A stretch of 64,000 bases of DNA from the NCBI RefSeq assembly GCF_001577835.2, contig NC_029516.1, positions 68,558,186 to 68,622,185 of the forward strand, given 5' to 3'. The first letter of the stretch is position 1. Each line of letters begins with the position of its first letter. Below are positions 16,838 through 30,200 of the stretch, one piece after another. The position numbers and the translations under genes were made by a program. The notes under the pieces are model-generated. The model was given only the letters and a program-made list of their open reading frames with translations. It was not told the origin of the DNA and did not search any database. The DNA comes from Coturnix japonica (Eukaryota; Chordata; Aves; Galliformes; Phasianidae).

Positions 16838-17170
16838 ATCAGCTGGGTTCTCTCTTAGATGACTGGGTTGTGCAGAAGTTGCTTCACAGGCTCTGACTGT
16901 TCAGCCCTCTGGTGCACAGAAATGTGGAATGCTCTGTACTTCCCTTCCCCATTCACCCCTATCTACTCTTGGTGGGTTTCAGACTGTGTCTGGGGAGGAG
17001 TTAGGAGAGGCCCTGGAGCTGTATGAGCCAAAGAGCAAAGGGTTAAAATGCGAAGAGATACTAGTTCTGAAAGATGCTCTGCACTCATTGGCTGCCTCTC
17101 CTTATTGCACTTGCCATTGGGACCTCCCAGTTTGCAAAATTATTCTGAATTGATATCAATAACATGACGA
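16838..17170 (-). promoter_or_regulatory. AICDA: AICDA 5' UTR and promoter-proximal region (inferred)
   Basis: Lies immediately upstream of the predicted start codon. No TATA box is visible on the minus strand and there is no CpG island. The transcription start is not resolved. Confidence 0.35.
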
Positions 17171-17177
17171 GGCAGGA

Positions 17178-17375
17178 AGCATTGTCTAGTGGTTAGAGGG
17201 GAGCCTGGGAGTTGTGTACCACTGACATGAGTGTGGGCAAAACCACACAACCCCTCTGGGCCTCTGCTCACACAGCTGTGCAGTGATGATGGTAATGCTG
17301 ACCTTCCCTACCAAGGCAGCAGCACGGGTGGCGTGTGACAGTGCCCTGTGAATCCAGGTGAAAAAGGCTCAGGGA
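17178..17375 (+). repeat. MIR-like ancient SINE upstream of AICDA
   Basis: The sequence follows the MIR/CORE-SINE layout along its length: TCTAGTGGTTAGAG near the start, then CCACTGACATGAGTGTGGGCAA, ACAACCCCTCTGGGCCTC, and GTGATGATGGTAATGCTGACC. The spacing agrees with the MIR consensus I remember. It is strongly diverged, as expected for an element that predates the bird-mammal split. Confidence 0.65.
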
Positions 17376-18792
17376 GCACCAAACTGTTGTCCCTTCCATT
17401 TCACCAAAACCAAAGAAGAGTGAGAATAGACCTACCTAGCTCTTGAAAAATGCATGGGGGTGGTGTGCAGAAATTGGGCATGTCACCCCTGTTTGACGCT
17501 TGAGTGCCATGCATTCTGGGCTGTGTCAGCATGAAAAGAGCAGGCACTAACCCAAATAACAAGACTATGCAAAAAACCCACTGAGCGTGACTCAGGCCCC
17601 AAACCTACTGAGCACACACAGCTGGAAACAGTACTGGAAGCAGAAAGCTTGGGACAGGGTGCAGAATCTCTCTTCTGGGTGTCTCGTGGCAGCATTGCCT
17701 TCACACAGCAGGCCTGTGGTTACATGCAGGTGTGCTGAGGCTTGCTCTCACCACGTGCACTTTCGCTTTGCTAACAGTTTTCTCCTCCTCAGGCTCTGCT
17801 CCGCTGTAGTACCTCCAAGGCGACCATCTCCTCTGCAGGGCTGAGGGACAGCCAAGGATAACCTCCAGACAGGCATGGGTGCTGAGGAGGCAGGTAGGAA
17901 CTATCCTCCTCCATTACTTCCTCAAGCTGGGCATGACTGTGAGCACTACAGCCCTTTTGTTTACCTCACGCTAGGGTAGTTCTTCATTTTTTCTCTGCTT
18001 GATTTACTTTCTTTATTAATTTTACCGGCTTTCGGCTTGCTGCTAGAACTGCGTGAAGCCAGTATATGCAAAAACATGAGTTGACAAACCAGAACAGACT
18101 ACTCTAGCCCAGTACTTTAAGAGTGGCCACATCAGTAATGTACATCAGTGATGTACACATCAAGAAAAGGAGAACTCCTGGATGATCCAGGACTGGACTG
18201 TCCTACTCCTTGTGTAAATGTATTCCCAGCTCCACAGAAGTAGCAGTCATACTCAACAGACACACAGTTTAGCAACTTCATTGCCAAGGATTGTGGCAAT
18301 TGTGCTCTTTGGAGATATGGCTTTTAGTGTTTGACCAAAGACAGAACAGTCTGCATTCCTTATTAATCCCTGTTCTGCATAACAGACTAATAGAGGACAT
18401 TTCTGCTAATAAAACAGCTGCTGCCTTTCAGCCTTTACTTTAAGCAGAACCTTATGACAAATATCCCAGGTTAACCCCAGAGTCATTTTATCCTGTCTTC
18501 GTGTTAATTTTTCTTTCAGCACACAAAGAGAATGTCTATTACACATAAAAAGTAAAAAAACAACAACACACCCTTGGGAATTTTCTTCTTAAGGACGACT
18601 GTCTAAGTTTCATCAGGTAAATTAAGGTGGCTTTGCCTTTATTCTTGTTCTGATTCCTAATTTTTAGATCCAAATATTTATAGAAAATGTGGCAGATTTT
18701 TATTCACATTAAAAGGAGTGAAAAAGAAATCTTAATGGTCAGCTAGATCATACCAGGAAATAAAAATTGTGAGACTTATGTGTTGATTCTCA
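17376..18792. other. Upstream intergenic region of AICDA
   Basis: No gene or recognisable repeat. In mammals, B-cell enhancers lie several kilobases upstream of AICDA, so this interval is a natural place for regulatory DNA, but no element can be named from the sequence. Confidence 0.4.
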
Positions 18793-19545
18793 TAAAATCA
18801 CAGAATGGTTCAGGTTGGAAAGGACCTCAAGGATCATGAATCTCCAACCCTCCTGCAACAGGCAGGGCCACCAACCTCCACATTTAATACTAGACCAGGC
18901 TGCCCAGAGCCCCATCCAACCTGGCCTTGAACACCTCCAGGGATGGAGCATCCACAGCCTCTCTGGGCAGCCTGTTCCAGCACTTCGCCACTGTCACAAT
19001 AAAGAACTTCCCCCTGATATCCAACCTAAATCTTCCCTCCTTCAACTTAAATCCATTTCCCCTTGTCCTGCCATTATCTATCCTCGTAAAGAGTTGACTC
19101 CCCTCCTGTTTATAAGATCCCTTTTGGTACTGAAGGGCTGCAAATAGGTCATGCTGCAGCCTTGTCTTCTCCATTCTGAACAAGCCCAGCTTTCAGCCTG
19201 TCTTCGTTGGTGATCATCTTTGCAGCCCTCCTCTGGACCCTCTCCAACAGCTCACTGTCTTTCTTGTATTGGGGGCTTCATACCTGGACACAGTACTCCA
19301 GATGGGGCCTCACAAGGGCAGAGTAGAGAGGGACAATCAACATCCCTATCCCTGCTGGCCACCCTTCTCCTGATGGAGCCCAGGACGCCATTTCCTTTCT
19401 GAGCTACAAGGGCACACTATTTGGCTCATGTTCAGTTTTTTATCCACCAGGATTCCTGGGTCCTTCTCTGCAGGGCTACTCTCAGGGACTGATCCTTCCA
19501 GTCTGTATATATTCCTGGCATTCCTTGGTCCAAGTGCAAACCCTC
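18793..19545 (-). repeat. CR1 LINE fragment
   Basis: Minus-strand CR1 3' portion. Blocks read [21 protein letters not shown], cut here as [19 protein letters not shown], and [19 protein letters not shown]. The 3' end is at the left (ATCACAGAATGGTTCAGG on the plus strand). 5'-truncated. Confidence 0.92.
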
Positions 19546-22500
19546 TTGAGAGGAAACCTCAGCTCCTATGCTGTTCTTACGGCAGGAGATGCAACCTTTC
19601 TTGCTCATTAGCAGAGATCACCTATGATCTGGTTAAAAACATGTTTAGCAAACAAGCATGGAAAGATCACTAACCCCTGATCTATTTGCTAGTCCATCTT
19701 CCTCCCTGGCTGTAAATTGCCAAATCTTTAATATCTGGTGGGGCTTTATTCTGGGGGGAGTGAATATACACGAGGAGAGATTTTGACCACGCTCGTTCTT
19801 TCCTTTCTGCTCAATGCAAAACTGTTTGGAGAAGGGACTAGGTGTGAAAGAGAGAAAGGGTTTTTCAAATGATGATTCAATTGATGTTCTGATTAAAGCT
19901 CAACAAGGTCAAGCCAGGCTAATGTGGAAGGCTAGGAAAGTTTCCTATATTGGTGTGTTTGGAGTATTATTTAGAAAGAGACACTGGTCCAGCTTATCAT
20001 GATTACATAATGATGCCTCGGCATCCCTTCAGGCACCTTATACTCAGGGATTTATTCCCTGCATTAAAATGAGAACACCAGAGAATTAAAAGCAGATTGA
20101 AGAGTGGAGTAGGGGAGGAGAAGGAAGGTTAACATCACCAGAAAGCAAAAAGAGAAGAAATCAGAGAGCAAGAATATGGTGAATAATTAAAAGTAATGAT
20201 CTAAACCCAAAGTGGAGTAGAAGTTGCTTGTTTAGTCAACAGGAAGTTGTGTGCTGTTGTGTACTGATATAAATACTTTTTCCATTCACCTCCTGCTCAG
20301 AAATCACATTTTGAATTGACCGCCAGCGTCAACAGTTGGTTATTTCTTACACTGAGCATAAAAACTGCAACCACCTGCTTCCCTTGCCTGAAGCGAAATT
20401 CTCAAGCAAAAAACTTTCTCTTCTTGAAAAGTGTTGATGCACCATAGACACAAACTTGCACAGATGCCTCAAACGGGGCAAAAGCAGAGTTCCCTGTAGT
20501 AGATACAAGTAGATAAACAAGTTAATCTCCTTATTTTTTATACACACATTACATTGTATTCTGTGTTTATTCCACAGAGGTATAGGAAAGCTCTGAGGAT
20601 GTGCGTGAGGTCTGCTTGGATGTGACTGGGAGGATTGTGTGTTAGGTGGGGTAGGCTGCAAATGAAAATCTAAAGCACTATGAGGCAGGTGCCACTGAAA
20701 AGACATCATGTGAAACTTTGACCTCCACCTTGTGCACTACTGCATGCTGCTTGTTTGTTGATGATGCCACTGGTGTAGGATTGAGGACTAGTTGCTGGGT
20801 GTGCGCTAAGATCAGACTTTATTATGCATTTGGCTTTCCAGGCTCAACCTGCAAAACTTTCACCTGGGAACTTGTCATAGTTTATTTTTACTCTACTGCC
20901 AAGTTTGTGTTTCTGCTGAGGGACGAGGCAAATTAGGGTAAAATTGTTGAATTGAAAACATATTTTTCTGCTTCAGTCCTTTGAGTGCCTCTCATTCCTT
21001 CCCTGTAGCTCTCTGCTAGCCCAACCTAATGAACCTCATCTAAATCCTAACCTGCCTTTATGACTACATATTTTTTCTCTAACATCTTGTGTATATCTTA
21101 TAATTCCTCTATCGTGCCACCAGTAACAGCAACTCCATCCTTTGTAATGAGTGACTGACACCTGCTGGGATCACTACTAGTAAAAGGAAAGGAAACAGGT
21201 TGGCTGAGAAGTATGAGAGCTACTGAATATCTTCTGAATATCTTTACCTGCATGCAGGTAAAAAATAAAACTAGAGACCAAGTACATGCAGTAAATGTTT
21301 GACACTTACAGTGAAAAGAACATGTAGTCTGCAAATCAAAGGAGAATGTACCTTCCCAGTGCTGAGAGCTGGACTTGGGGAAATAACTACCAGAGCTGCC
21401 TGCACCATAGCAGTGCATGCAGCTCCAACCTCAGGTATGTCTTGCCTATCTGACTTGGCTTTTGACTCTAGTGTTTGGACCTGGAGAAAATCCTCTTTTT
21501 GCACTGCAGGCAACATTCCACTGTGCAGCACAAACTCTTGGTCTAGACACCCCAGGCCCTGCTCCAAGTCATATATTTCCCTTAGTGCAAGTCACGGGCT
21601 CCATATCTCTGCAATCTTTTGCTAGTCACAGAGAGAAACTCAGTTTTGCACCGCAGTTTTTCACAATGAGAGTCATTTCTTCACTGTGGTTGTGGTTTCA
21701 CACACCATAGTTGTCTCTTACTAGCTCCTGTTTGTGCAGTTGCTGCAGCTCGTGCAATTCACTGAAACAAGAGCTTGCAACTGGCACCTGGGTGGTAAAT
21801 CCTGATTTTTTATTTTCCTTTTGTTTTTCAGTACATTTTATTTCTGGGAAAGGCTGTGAGAAAAGTGTTTCATGTTTCTTGGCTTGCAGTCGTATGTTGA
21901 GAATTCCCTGATGTTTCATAAGTTTTTCTTGGCTGTTAACAAAGGGTCACTGTGCCCACTCCTCTCTGTTTTCATTTCTGTGCAGGCACAGGGATGGGTA
22001 GGACACAGACATATTTACATTGTAGGAGCTAACTTGGTCCAGCCTCAGTTTGGAAAATCACTGACAAGACTGAAATAAGATCAAAGATTTGAGAGGTGGA
22101 AATCTATCGTGAAGTAATGTTCCTAGCAGTGCTCTCAGTGAAGACAAATGGCAAAAGGAGCTCGAAGAGACTATGAGGATTTCAGTTGCTTTTCCTAATG
22201 CAGACTAGAGAAGTTACAAAGATACCAGCTGATGGACAAAGTATCGAGGTGAAACGGAGTAACTATGATGCTAAGCTCAAGGAAAGATGATGAGAAACAA
22301 CAGGATCAACATTCACCCTGCACCATGCATAAGAGAAATCCTTTTGAGCCCTCCTTCCACAGCAAGAATAAAACTGAAGGGTAAGACTAGACTTGGAAGG
22401 AAACGTGTTTAATTTGTAACTGAGTTAATCCTTAATAATGGCAAACAGTGCTTGGTGTAGTTGCTCTGCACCCCTTGAATACAAGACAAGAGACGCAGAG

Positions 22501-23220
22501 AACTATAAGCATTTTCCAGAGGGTGCATTTTCTGTCATTCTGACTTCAGCGCTACAAGGGAATAATCTAAGGAGTAAATTTCACTGCAATGCTTTGAGCA
22601 TGGGAATGCTTTGTAGGTACAACATACCCATTGCAAGATACAACATGCCGAAGTGTATCAGTGCAAAACCACAACCTTAGTCAAGACATCATGTTGGTGG
22701 ACTGTTGGCTTTCATGCTCACAATAACTGTTGCTGCTGCACTTGCCTGCTGGTACAGCCTCAAGGTGTCAGCTAAGGAACCAGAGAAAGTGGCAGGAGGA
22801 TCCAAGCCCTGCAAACCATCAGTCTCCAGGTGAGCTGATTATGAGACTAATATCTGCCTATTGGAAATACAAACAAATGATAACACATGACTCCAAAAGG
22901 GAGCTGAGGTCTAATTAGTATATAGAAACAACATCACCAAGCTGGGGCTCAGTAGCCTGTAGTCTAAAAGACTAAGGAGTATGAAAGCTGATAGACCAAA
23001 AAAGGCAAAGATCCCATCTAAGGCAAAACAGTGAAAGTCAAGGCTGCCAAGTGCAAAGCCAAGAAACCGAAAGTGGCCCTGGTTAAGGGGGCGGTGCATG
23101 AAAAAAATACTGAGCACAAGCAGAGTCCTGCTTCAGGGACACAAAATGTTTCTTTTTACTTAGAAACATTTAATACAGATAGTTCTTTATATAAATTATA
23201 TAAGAAATATTTATAGTTTA
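19546..23220. other. Intergenic between AICDA and MFAP5
   Basis: About 3.7 kb with no recognised exon, RNA gene or named repeat. Short open frames occur but have no family features or splice signals that agree. Confidence 0.45.
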
Positions 23221-23350
23221 TAGAATCATAGAATTACCCAGGTTGGAAAAGACCTCGAAGATCATCAAGTCCAACCACAGCCTAACCATAGTAACTTAAC
23301 TCTACCAACCCTCTGCTAAATCATATCCCTGAGCACCACATCCAAACGGC
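23221..23350 (-). repeat. Short CR1 3' end
   Basis: Begins ATAGAATCATAGAATTACCC and keeps only about 130 bases of the CR1 3' UTR and end of ORF2, on the minus strand. Confidence 0.88.
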
Positions 23351-23432
23351 TCTTATTTCTTTGTTAATGACTAATTTGTGACACATTGTTTTTGGATGGA
23401 AAGTAAAATCTTCCATCTAAAGTATAAAAAAT

Positions 23433-23447
23433 AAATAAATAAATAAA
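23433..23447. repeat. (AAAT)n short repeat
   Basis: A few tandem AAAT units. Confidence 0.8.
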
Positions 23448-23651
23448 ACAGTCTGAAAGATCATTTAGTCATTAAATCGAGCTTTGCTCTGTGGATGACT
23501 TTTGCCAATTATTTGTTTGGTATATGACAACAGATTGGCAAGAAGTAGATGCAGCTTGCATTTTAACTGTAGAAGGTATTATACAGTTATAAGTTAACTG
23601 TATTGAAAACATTTTTATTAAAAGAAAATCACTTACATGAACAACAAAAGC

Positions 23652-24068
23652 ATAGAAACTTAGAATGGCTTAAGTTGGAAGGGAACTTAATGATCATCCA
23701 GTTCCAATGCCCCTGCCACAGGCAGGGTTGCCTCCTACTGGATCAGACTGCCCAGAGCCCCATCCAACCTGACCCTGAATGCCCCCAAAGATGGGGCACT
23801 TCTCTGAGCAACTTGTTCCAGTGCCTCACCACCCTCTGAGCAAAGAATTTCCTCCTAACTTCTAACTTAAATCTCCCCTCTTTTAGTTTAAACACGTCCC
23901 ACCTCATCCTATCAATATTAGGCTGTGTAAAAAGTCAGTCTACCTTCTGCTTATAAGCTCCCTTTAAGTACTAGAAGGATGCAATGAGATCTCCTCAAAG
24001 TCTTCTATCTCCAAGCTAAACAAGACCAATTCTCTCAAACTTTCTTCATAAGAGGTACTGCAGCCCTT
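23652..24068 (-). repeat. CR1 LINE fragment, diverged
   Basis: Minus-strand CR1 3' portion with 3' end AAACTTAGAATGGCTTAAGTTGG on the left. Its divergence is higher than that of the copies at 42, 48 and 49 kb. Confidence 0.88.
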
Positions 24069-24282
24069 TGATCTGCTGGCAGAAATACACTGCAAATGCA
24101 AAAGAGATGCTCATGAGTCAAAGCCTGACCCTACACAGAGTCAGGCCTGTGCAGATGAGAGCTCCATTTATAGACACTCAGACTGAGGTTGTTTTTATTA
24201 CAACAGTATGAAATAAGGACTCAGTAGTGCTACCCAGGAGGAAACATAGACTGTAGGGGATAGAGTTGTGCAAGAATGTGCA

Positions 24283-24378
24283 TTGGTTTAGTTGGAGCTA
24301 TTGGTAATAGGTGAATGGTTGGACTGAATGATCTTTTAGGTCTTTTCCAACCTTGGTGATTCTATGATTCTATGACTT
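24283..24378 (+). repeat. CR1 terminal 95 bases
   Basis: Keeps only the CR1 end: GGTGAATGGTTGGACTGAAT, GATCTTTTAGGTCTTTTCC and the ATTCTATGATTCTATGA tail. Confidence 0.88.
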
Positions 24379-27086
24379 TGTGCTGCAGTCTTGAAGAGTG
24401 ATGGGATGTTATTAGATGCAGTTTGATGGGTAACTTGGGCCACTGCTATTTTAGTTCCAGAAATACTATCTAGATGTAGTCCTTTTGACTACTATTCTCT
24501 TACCACATTACCACCATACCACCTTTCCATTTTACTTGGAGACAGTCATTCTTTACCAGTAAGTCATGGCATCTGCTTAGTTGGAAGACATATCTTCAGC
24601 ACACATGGGCTGGGAGGAGTTATCATTGTGCTCCCCAACTATGAACTGTCAGAAAAATCTAACACAACCATCTACGGGAAGTAAAAAAAAAACAACTCAA
24701 CAAAACCAAACTCAAAAAACCACGCTGAGAATAATTTTTTCTATCTGTAGAAAAAATAACGAGAAAGACCTGTGATTCATGAGTGAAGCAGGTAGCAGCT
24801 CAGGAACAGCAGGGAGTAAAGGGATCCAAATGGCAGATTTGGGCTGGAGTCAAGTCTACCCACAAAGCTGGAGGAAACACAGGTAGACACAAATAAACTC
24901 AGACACATGAGATTTGCCAAGAAAAACAGAAAATAAACTTTCTTTTAATGTTTTGTGTGTATTACATGGACTCGAGCATTAAAACAGTGTTCTCCTGGGG
25001 AGGAGCACCTCTTCCTATACCTGCTGAAAGCAAGCAACAGAAAGATTTCTAACTGTTCCCCAAATTGTATGAATATTTTTATATACTGTACAGTAGATAT
25101 GTTATGCAGTTATATATCTATAGATCTATATATCAGCTTATATTCAACTCTAAATACAGGGTGGAGACTCGCCCTATTCCAGTTTCCAAGAGCTCCTTCT
25201 AACTTCTCATTTCCATCCTACAGGGTGGCAGGACATGAGGAGGTGGCTTCGTAGGCATCCCAGCATAGAAGTCAGTGACTGCAAATTACTTGATTAGCTT
25301 TGAGATAAAGTTCTTGGTGCCCTTCTCTCTACAGAAATATGCACTCAGTATAATTTCCACCTCCATCCCTCATCTCTTCAGCCTGGAGTACTCAAGAAGA
25401 GCATCATACATGAGGGCTATGCCCTTATGTATATATGTGCAGTTATTAAGTGTTTTTCTCCTCAGTTTTCTGAGAATTCTACCTCTGCACAGCACATTTA
25501 TATTGTGTTACTCTGGTTGTTCAGCAGACCACTGTTCCTGCCAGGCTGAATGGGACTCAGTTCAGTAGCAGAGTATGTTATGCTGTGAGTGTGAATACAT
25601 GCTGTAGCAAAGTAACTTTCTGTTAGAGCTAAGAACAGCTCAGAGATGATCTGCTGCAGTGACATAGATGCTGAGATAAGGTGCTCTACAGAACAGTTAT
25701 TCATGCCACCAAGAGTCACAAAGAGTGATTAAGACTCTTCAGACAGCTCTTCACCACTTCCCCTATCCAATTTCAGAACACTGACCATATATGTACCTGG
25801 AAATGTTTTTTGTGCATCTGGAAAGTGAGGTTCTGTAGCAGCCAACAGACATCCAGTGCTACCAGAGTGAATTATTTTCCCAAGGTTGGCCTGCCTCTAT
25901 GCTCATACCTAGAGATATATCTACCTCCCCACCATCACCTGGTTCTGTGCAATACAGCACACAGAGAACCTACAGGGAAACCCAAGGATCCCGGATAATG
26001 ATTCTTCTACCACATGTCAATCCAGTTTGTGACTCCTTTCTGTGCAGAAGACGACAGGTCTGGAGGTAGGAACTCAAGTGAAGATAGTGAAAGTGGACTC
26101 AGCAACTGGTGAGTGTAGATATAACTAGATAAAACCAGTCATCAGGACAAGTTAATTCATCATCTCTTGCCCTGTCCTTCACCCCAGAAGAAAAAAGTCT
26201 CCAGTTGTTTAAGGACACAAATGTTTTTTGGGCTCTCTTAGGCTTAGGAACAGATCTAGCCATACTTCCTGCTTCCTGAAACTTGCCTGAAATGGGTATC
26301 AAGAGTTTTCTTCAGTGGAAAGGGAAGAGCAGAGGAGAGGAGAGAAAAGGAGAGATGAGGAGAGAGATCTCTCTTGTTGAGAACATAATCTTCTTGAGAA
26401 AAGCATAATGCCATGTTAAACCCAGAATTCGTCCTTTTGGTAGTATACGTGTGAGGGAGGCAATGGGCTTGAAATGAAGAATTTCCCAGAGGTATTTACG
26501 AATCATCTGCTGCCATACAGGGACAATGAGGTTTGCCTTGGGTGGAGGACAGCTCATCTCCCAGTTCTGTCACTTCTCTGAGTCCAGCAGACAGAGCAAA
26601 CTCAGTAGCTGTGAAGGACTGGTGAGGGACAGTATGACTAAGCAAAGCAGAACTCATACTCATGTCATGCATGAAACCTAGGCCAGGGCATAATGCATCG
26701 TGCATAAAGTCTTGCATTCCTCCACATGAGACACAGCTTAGGGCATTTCTACCATTGGAGAGGACACCCCATCTTCATTCATGTTTCTTTGCAGAGATAA
26801 TACACAGATACAAGGAGCTCTGGGAAACAAGCCTGCCAAATAGAAACTGAGAGAAAAGGGGAGCATCCCACATCCTCAGCAACAGGTTTAGAAGACAATT
26901 GCAGCCACCATGACAGATAGGGAGCTATGTGTACTGCAGCACCTGAAGAGGAGGATGTGGGAGAAGGCAGAGAAGCAAGGAAATGGTGGAGGAATCACAA
27001 CAAGAAAGAAGGACTTGTCTTGGGTTGTGGACAGGGGATGATGATGTCTCTTCTCTCTCTTCTTTTTTCTCTTCTACTTCGGTTGC
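24379..27086 (-). other. MFAP5 3' UTR and downstream flank
   Basis: No coding exon seen. No AATAAA on the minus strand was found near the MFAP5 stop; an ATTAAA variant lies at 24,949-24,944, which would imply a 3' UTR of about 2.1 kb. A purine-rich patch (GGAGAGGAGAGAAAAGG) lies at 26,320-26,370. The transcript end is unresolved. Confidence 0.35.
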
Positions 27087-27208
27087 TCACAGAGCATCAG
27101 GCCTCCTGCGCTGCTGCTCCAGGATCTGTTTGCAAGAGAGATGTGGGAGCTGCCCAGATCGACGGAGACGTCGAGAAGGAAGGCCGGCCAGCTGGCGACA
27201 GATCTCAT
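27087..27208 (-). CDS. MFAP5: MFAP5 coding exon 8 (last)
   Basis: Encodes DEICRQLAGLPSRRLRRSGQ and on to RRPDAL with the TGA stop at 27,089-27,087. The first half matches the mammalian protein; the tail differs. Acceptor CCAG just right of 27,208. Confidence 0.93.
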
Positions 27209-30200
27209 CTGGAGACAAAGCAGATAAATACATGCTGACAGGTAATCAAAGCTTCCTTCAAACAAGTCACTACCAGAAAATTTAAGACACAACTAAGAGC
27301 TCTGAACATTTTTGGTAGTATAATATCTGCCTCCCAGTGCTCTTCATGACATGTGTACTGGATGCAAGCCTGCACTGCATTAGTGTTCCCTCAAAATTAG
27401 TCTAGGGAACACATTACATGTGGATTGGGGTTGGGAAATGTTAGTTTGGAGACAGTATCAGATGGCTGCAGTTATTCTTCTATTCCCTCTCCTAGGCTAT
27501 CTTGTACTGTAACTCACCTTGCATGACCTCATTTTCCTTGCAGACAATGCGAGAGCACACCTCCTTGTTTATTACGTACATGCGACGCACACTGTGGGAT
27601 CACCAGGAGAATGCCAAGGACAACAGAGAAATGCACAGGAATAAAAAGAAACAACAAAGAAATAAGCAATAAACACAAACTCATGCTTATATTCATCATG
27701 AGGAGGCAAATCCTAAATCTTTTTGGAATAATCAGTCCAGAATAAGGTAATGGTAACCTTTGTCAAGTCTTCATGGTATATTAGTGTAATGGCATGTAAG
27801 TGACTTACATAAGGATTACAATACAGGCCACATAGTAGCTCCTTTGTGCTGCTCAGATATAGATATTATGTTGTTTTAATTAATCACTTTTAAAAGGCAG
27901 CTCAGAGGGTAGGATGGTTCCTTGAATGAAGCTGCAGCTTCCAAAGGAAACAATTGCTGAACTGGACATGCCATTTCTGGAGGGCTTTTAGGGCTTTTCT
28001 TGGAGATTACTACTTTCTTACCTGGTAACACAGAGGTAGCTGATACACTGCTTTACCGGTTTGTGAACAGAGTACAGGCGTGTGCAAGGGAACTGCTCCT
28101 CACGACAATCTGAGAACACACATAACATGCAGAGGTTCAATCCAGCATCACTGGCAGGTGTGTGCAATCTGGTTGCATATCGTTTTACTAAGCACTGTCT
28201 TCCAGGCTTCTAATGAAAGCTGCTAGCATCTATTTTCCAGCACCCGTTTGGAGAGGTAACAAGTGGGTTAGTGAATAGGTGCAAGCACAAACATACCTGA
28301 TGAAGCTGTTGTAGTTTCACTGTCAGACTGAACTGAAAGACAGAAAAGTAGCGAAATTAGTGTGGCTTACTATTATTTCTTCCTTGACATTGGCTTATTC
28401 AAAACAAAAACCTGGAAAGCTCTTTCAAAAGCCCTGTTTTGTAACTTCTGATGTGAAAAAAGAATTTCTTTGTTACTTGCACAGAGTAAAAGAGAAGTAC
28501 AAACCCAGTGTGAATCTAGTGTCGGCTATCAAGCCAACAATGGTAAAAATCCACCCAGGCTTTACCATAAACACCACTGTTCAAAATCACACTGTAAAAG
28601 GCATTCTGACTTGAATTCAAAAGCTTGAGTACACATTGCTGCAATTGCAGTCCATTTAGACAAGCGAAGACGCCTGTGACTGGCTCTTACTAGCTGGACC
28701 AGCTGGTTCTTTAATGCCCAGGACAAGAGAGCAAAAGGAGGTTGGTTTTATTGTTCCCTGTCACAAACCAATCCACCTGTACCACAGTAAAACAGTACAT
28801 TTTATTGTACTGTCACCGGGTACGGTGACAAACTGGAAAGGGGCTCAGACGACTTGCCAGGTGCGAGTTTGCATCAGTGGTAATAGAAAACTCCTGCACA
28901 CTCCCTGTGTCAACCAGAAGCACAGACGACATACATAGACATAGAGAGAAGGAGTCTCCTGGGCACTGGGGCTCCAGTTAGGAACTGTCAGAGAACACAG
29001 AATTCTAAGTGTTCAAGGGATGGAGTGAGGAGAGGGAAGATGAGTCTGCAACACTCAGCTGTGAATTGACAATAAACTCACCAGGATTGAGAATAACAGG
29101 TGGCGTTACAGCTGCAGCTGGAAAAAGAGAAGATGTTCTGAAAGATCTGAGATTTCAGCCTCTTCCTCCCTCCCACAGTTCTGCCAATGGCTCATCACTA
29201 CTGACTTGTAGACACCTCATGTTTAGCCTTTTCAAGTTCAGAAGCAGGTTAGCCACAATCACTTTGTTGCAGACATAGAATGCATTTATCTATCCTCCTA
29301 CAGACTCTCCGGTCTCACAGGCTGAATGTGAGATTCACATACGTTGCAATCACCTTATGCACACCAATGTCAGAAGCGTTTTGTCAAACTGCCCCTCTGC
29401 TGCCATCTGTTGCACGGCAACAAAATGCAACAGAAATGTAACAGTATTGGTGGGAAGGTTCAACTTCCACTGCCATATCATCAACATCCCCACCTATGAT
29501 GTCACAGGCCAACATAACAAAACAGCAAGCATTACATTCAGAACAGCCCTTGTAACTCCTCCTACAACTTCCTCTGGAAGCTCAGGGCTGTGTAAGGTTC
29601 AGATTTTGTGGCTTCTTACAGTGCAATCAACTTCAGACAGCTGTGAGTGCACCAGGTGAAACCAGCAATTCCTTGGAGAACAGATCATTAGCTACCTTGA
29701 GTCACTTCCCTGCATGGTGCACAGAAAAAACCTTCTGAGTGCCATCAGTTCTGGAAGAGAGCTGTCAGGTGTCAAAGGTGGGGAAGAGGGGTTTCTTATC
29801 ATCTGGGACTATATAAGTGGGAATAAAGTTGAAGCCTGGAGTTGCTGAGAAGTAAGAACTTACCAGGGGTGCTGATGAGATTGCCGGTGTCAACATCACC
29901 TGGAAAAGAGAGAATGTCACAGAATCACAAAATCTTAAGAGGATGGAAGGAACTTATGGAGAGGTTAATTACAGTGTGTAACACAGAAAAGCATCCAAAT
30001 GGGTTTTGAATATCTCCAGAGAAGGAAGCTCCTCAACCACTCGGGGCTCCTTGTTCCAGGGCTCTGTAAACCTTAAAGTGAAAATGTTTTTTTCTCATGA
30101 CCTCGTGGAATTTTCTATGTTCTAGGTTGTTCCCATTGCCCCTTGTGCTGTCACTGGGCAACACTGAAAAGAGCCTGACCTCATTCACTTGACTCCCACC

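Noticed and set aside
27074-27292. 72-codon minus-strand frame over the last MFAP5 exon
   Set aside because: Wrong frame; the frame set by the upstream exons gives the conserved DEICRQLAGLPSRRLRR sequence.
28297-28327. 31-bp version of MFAP5 exon 5 using the second AG
   Set aside because: It breaks the phase with exon 4 and brings in a stop; the first AG gives a 36-bp phase 1-1 exon like its neighbours.
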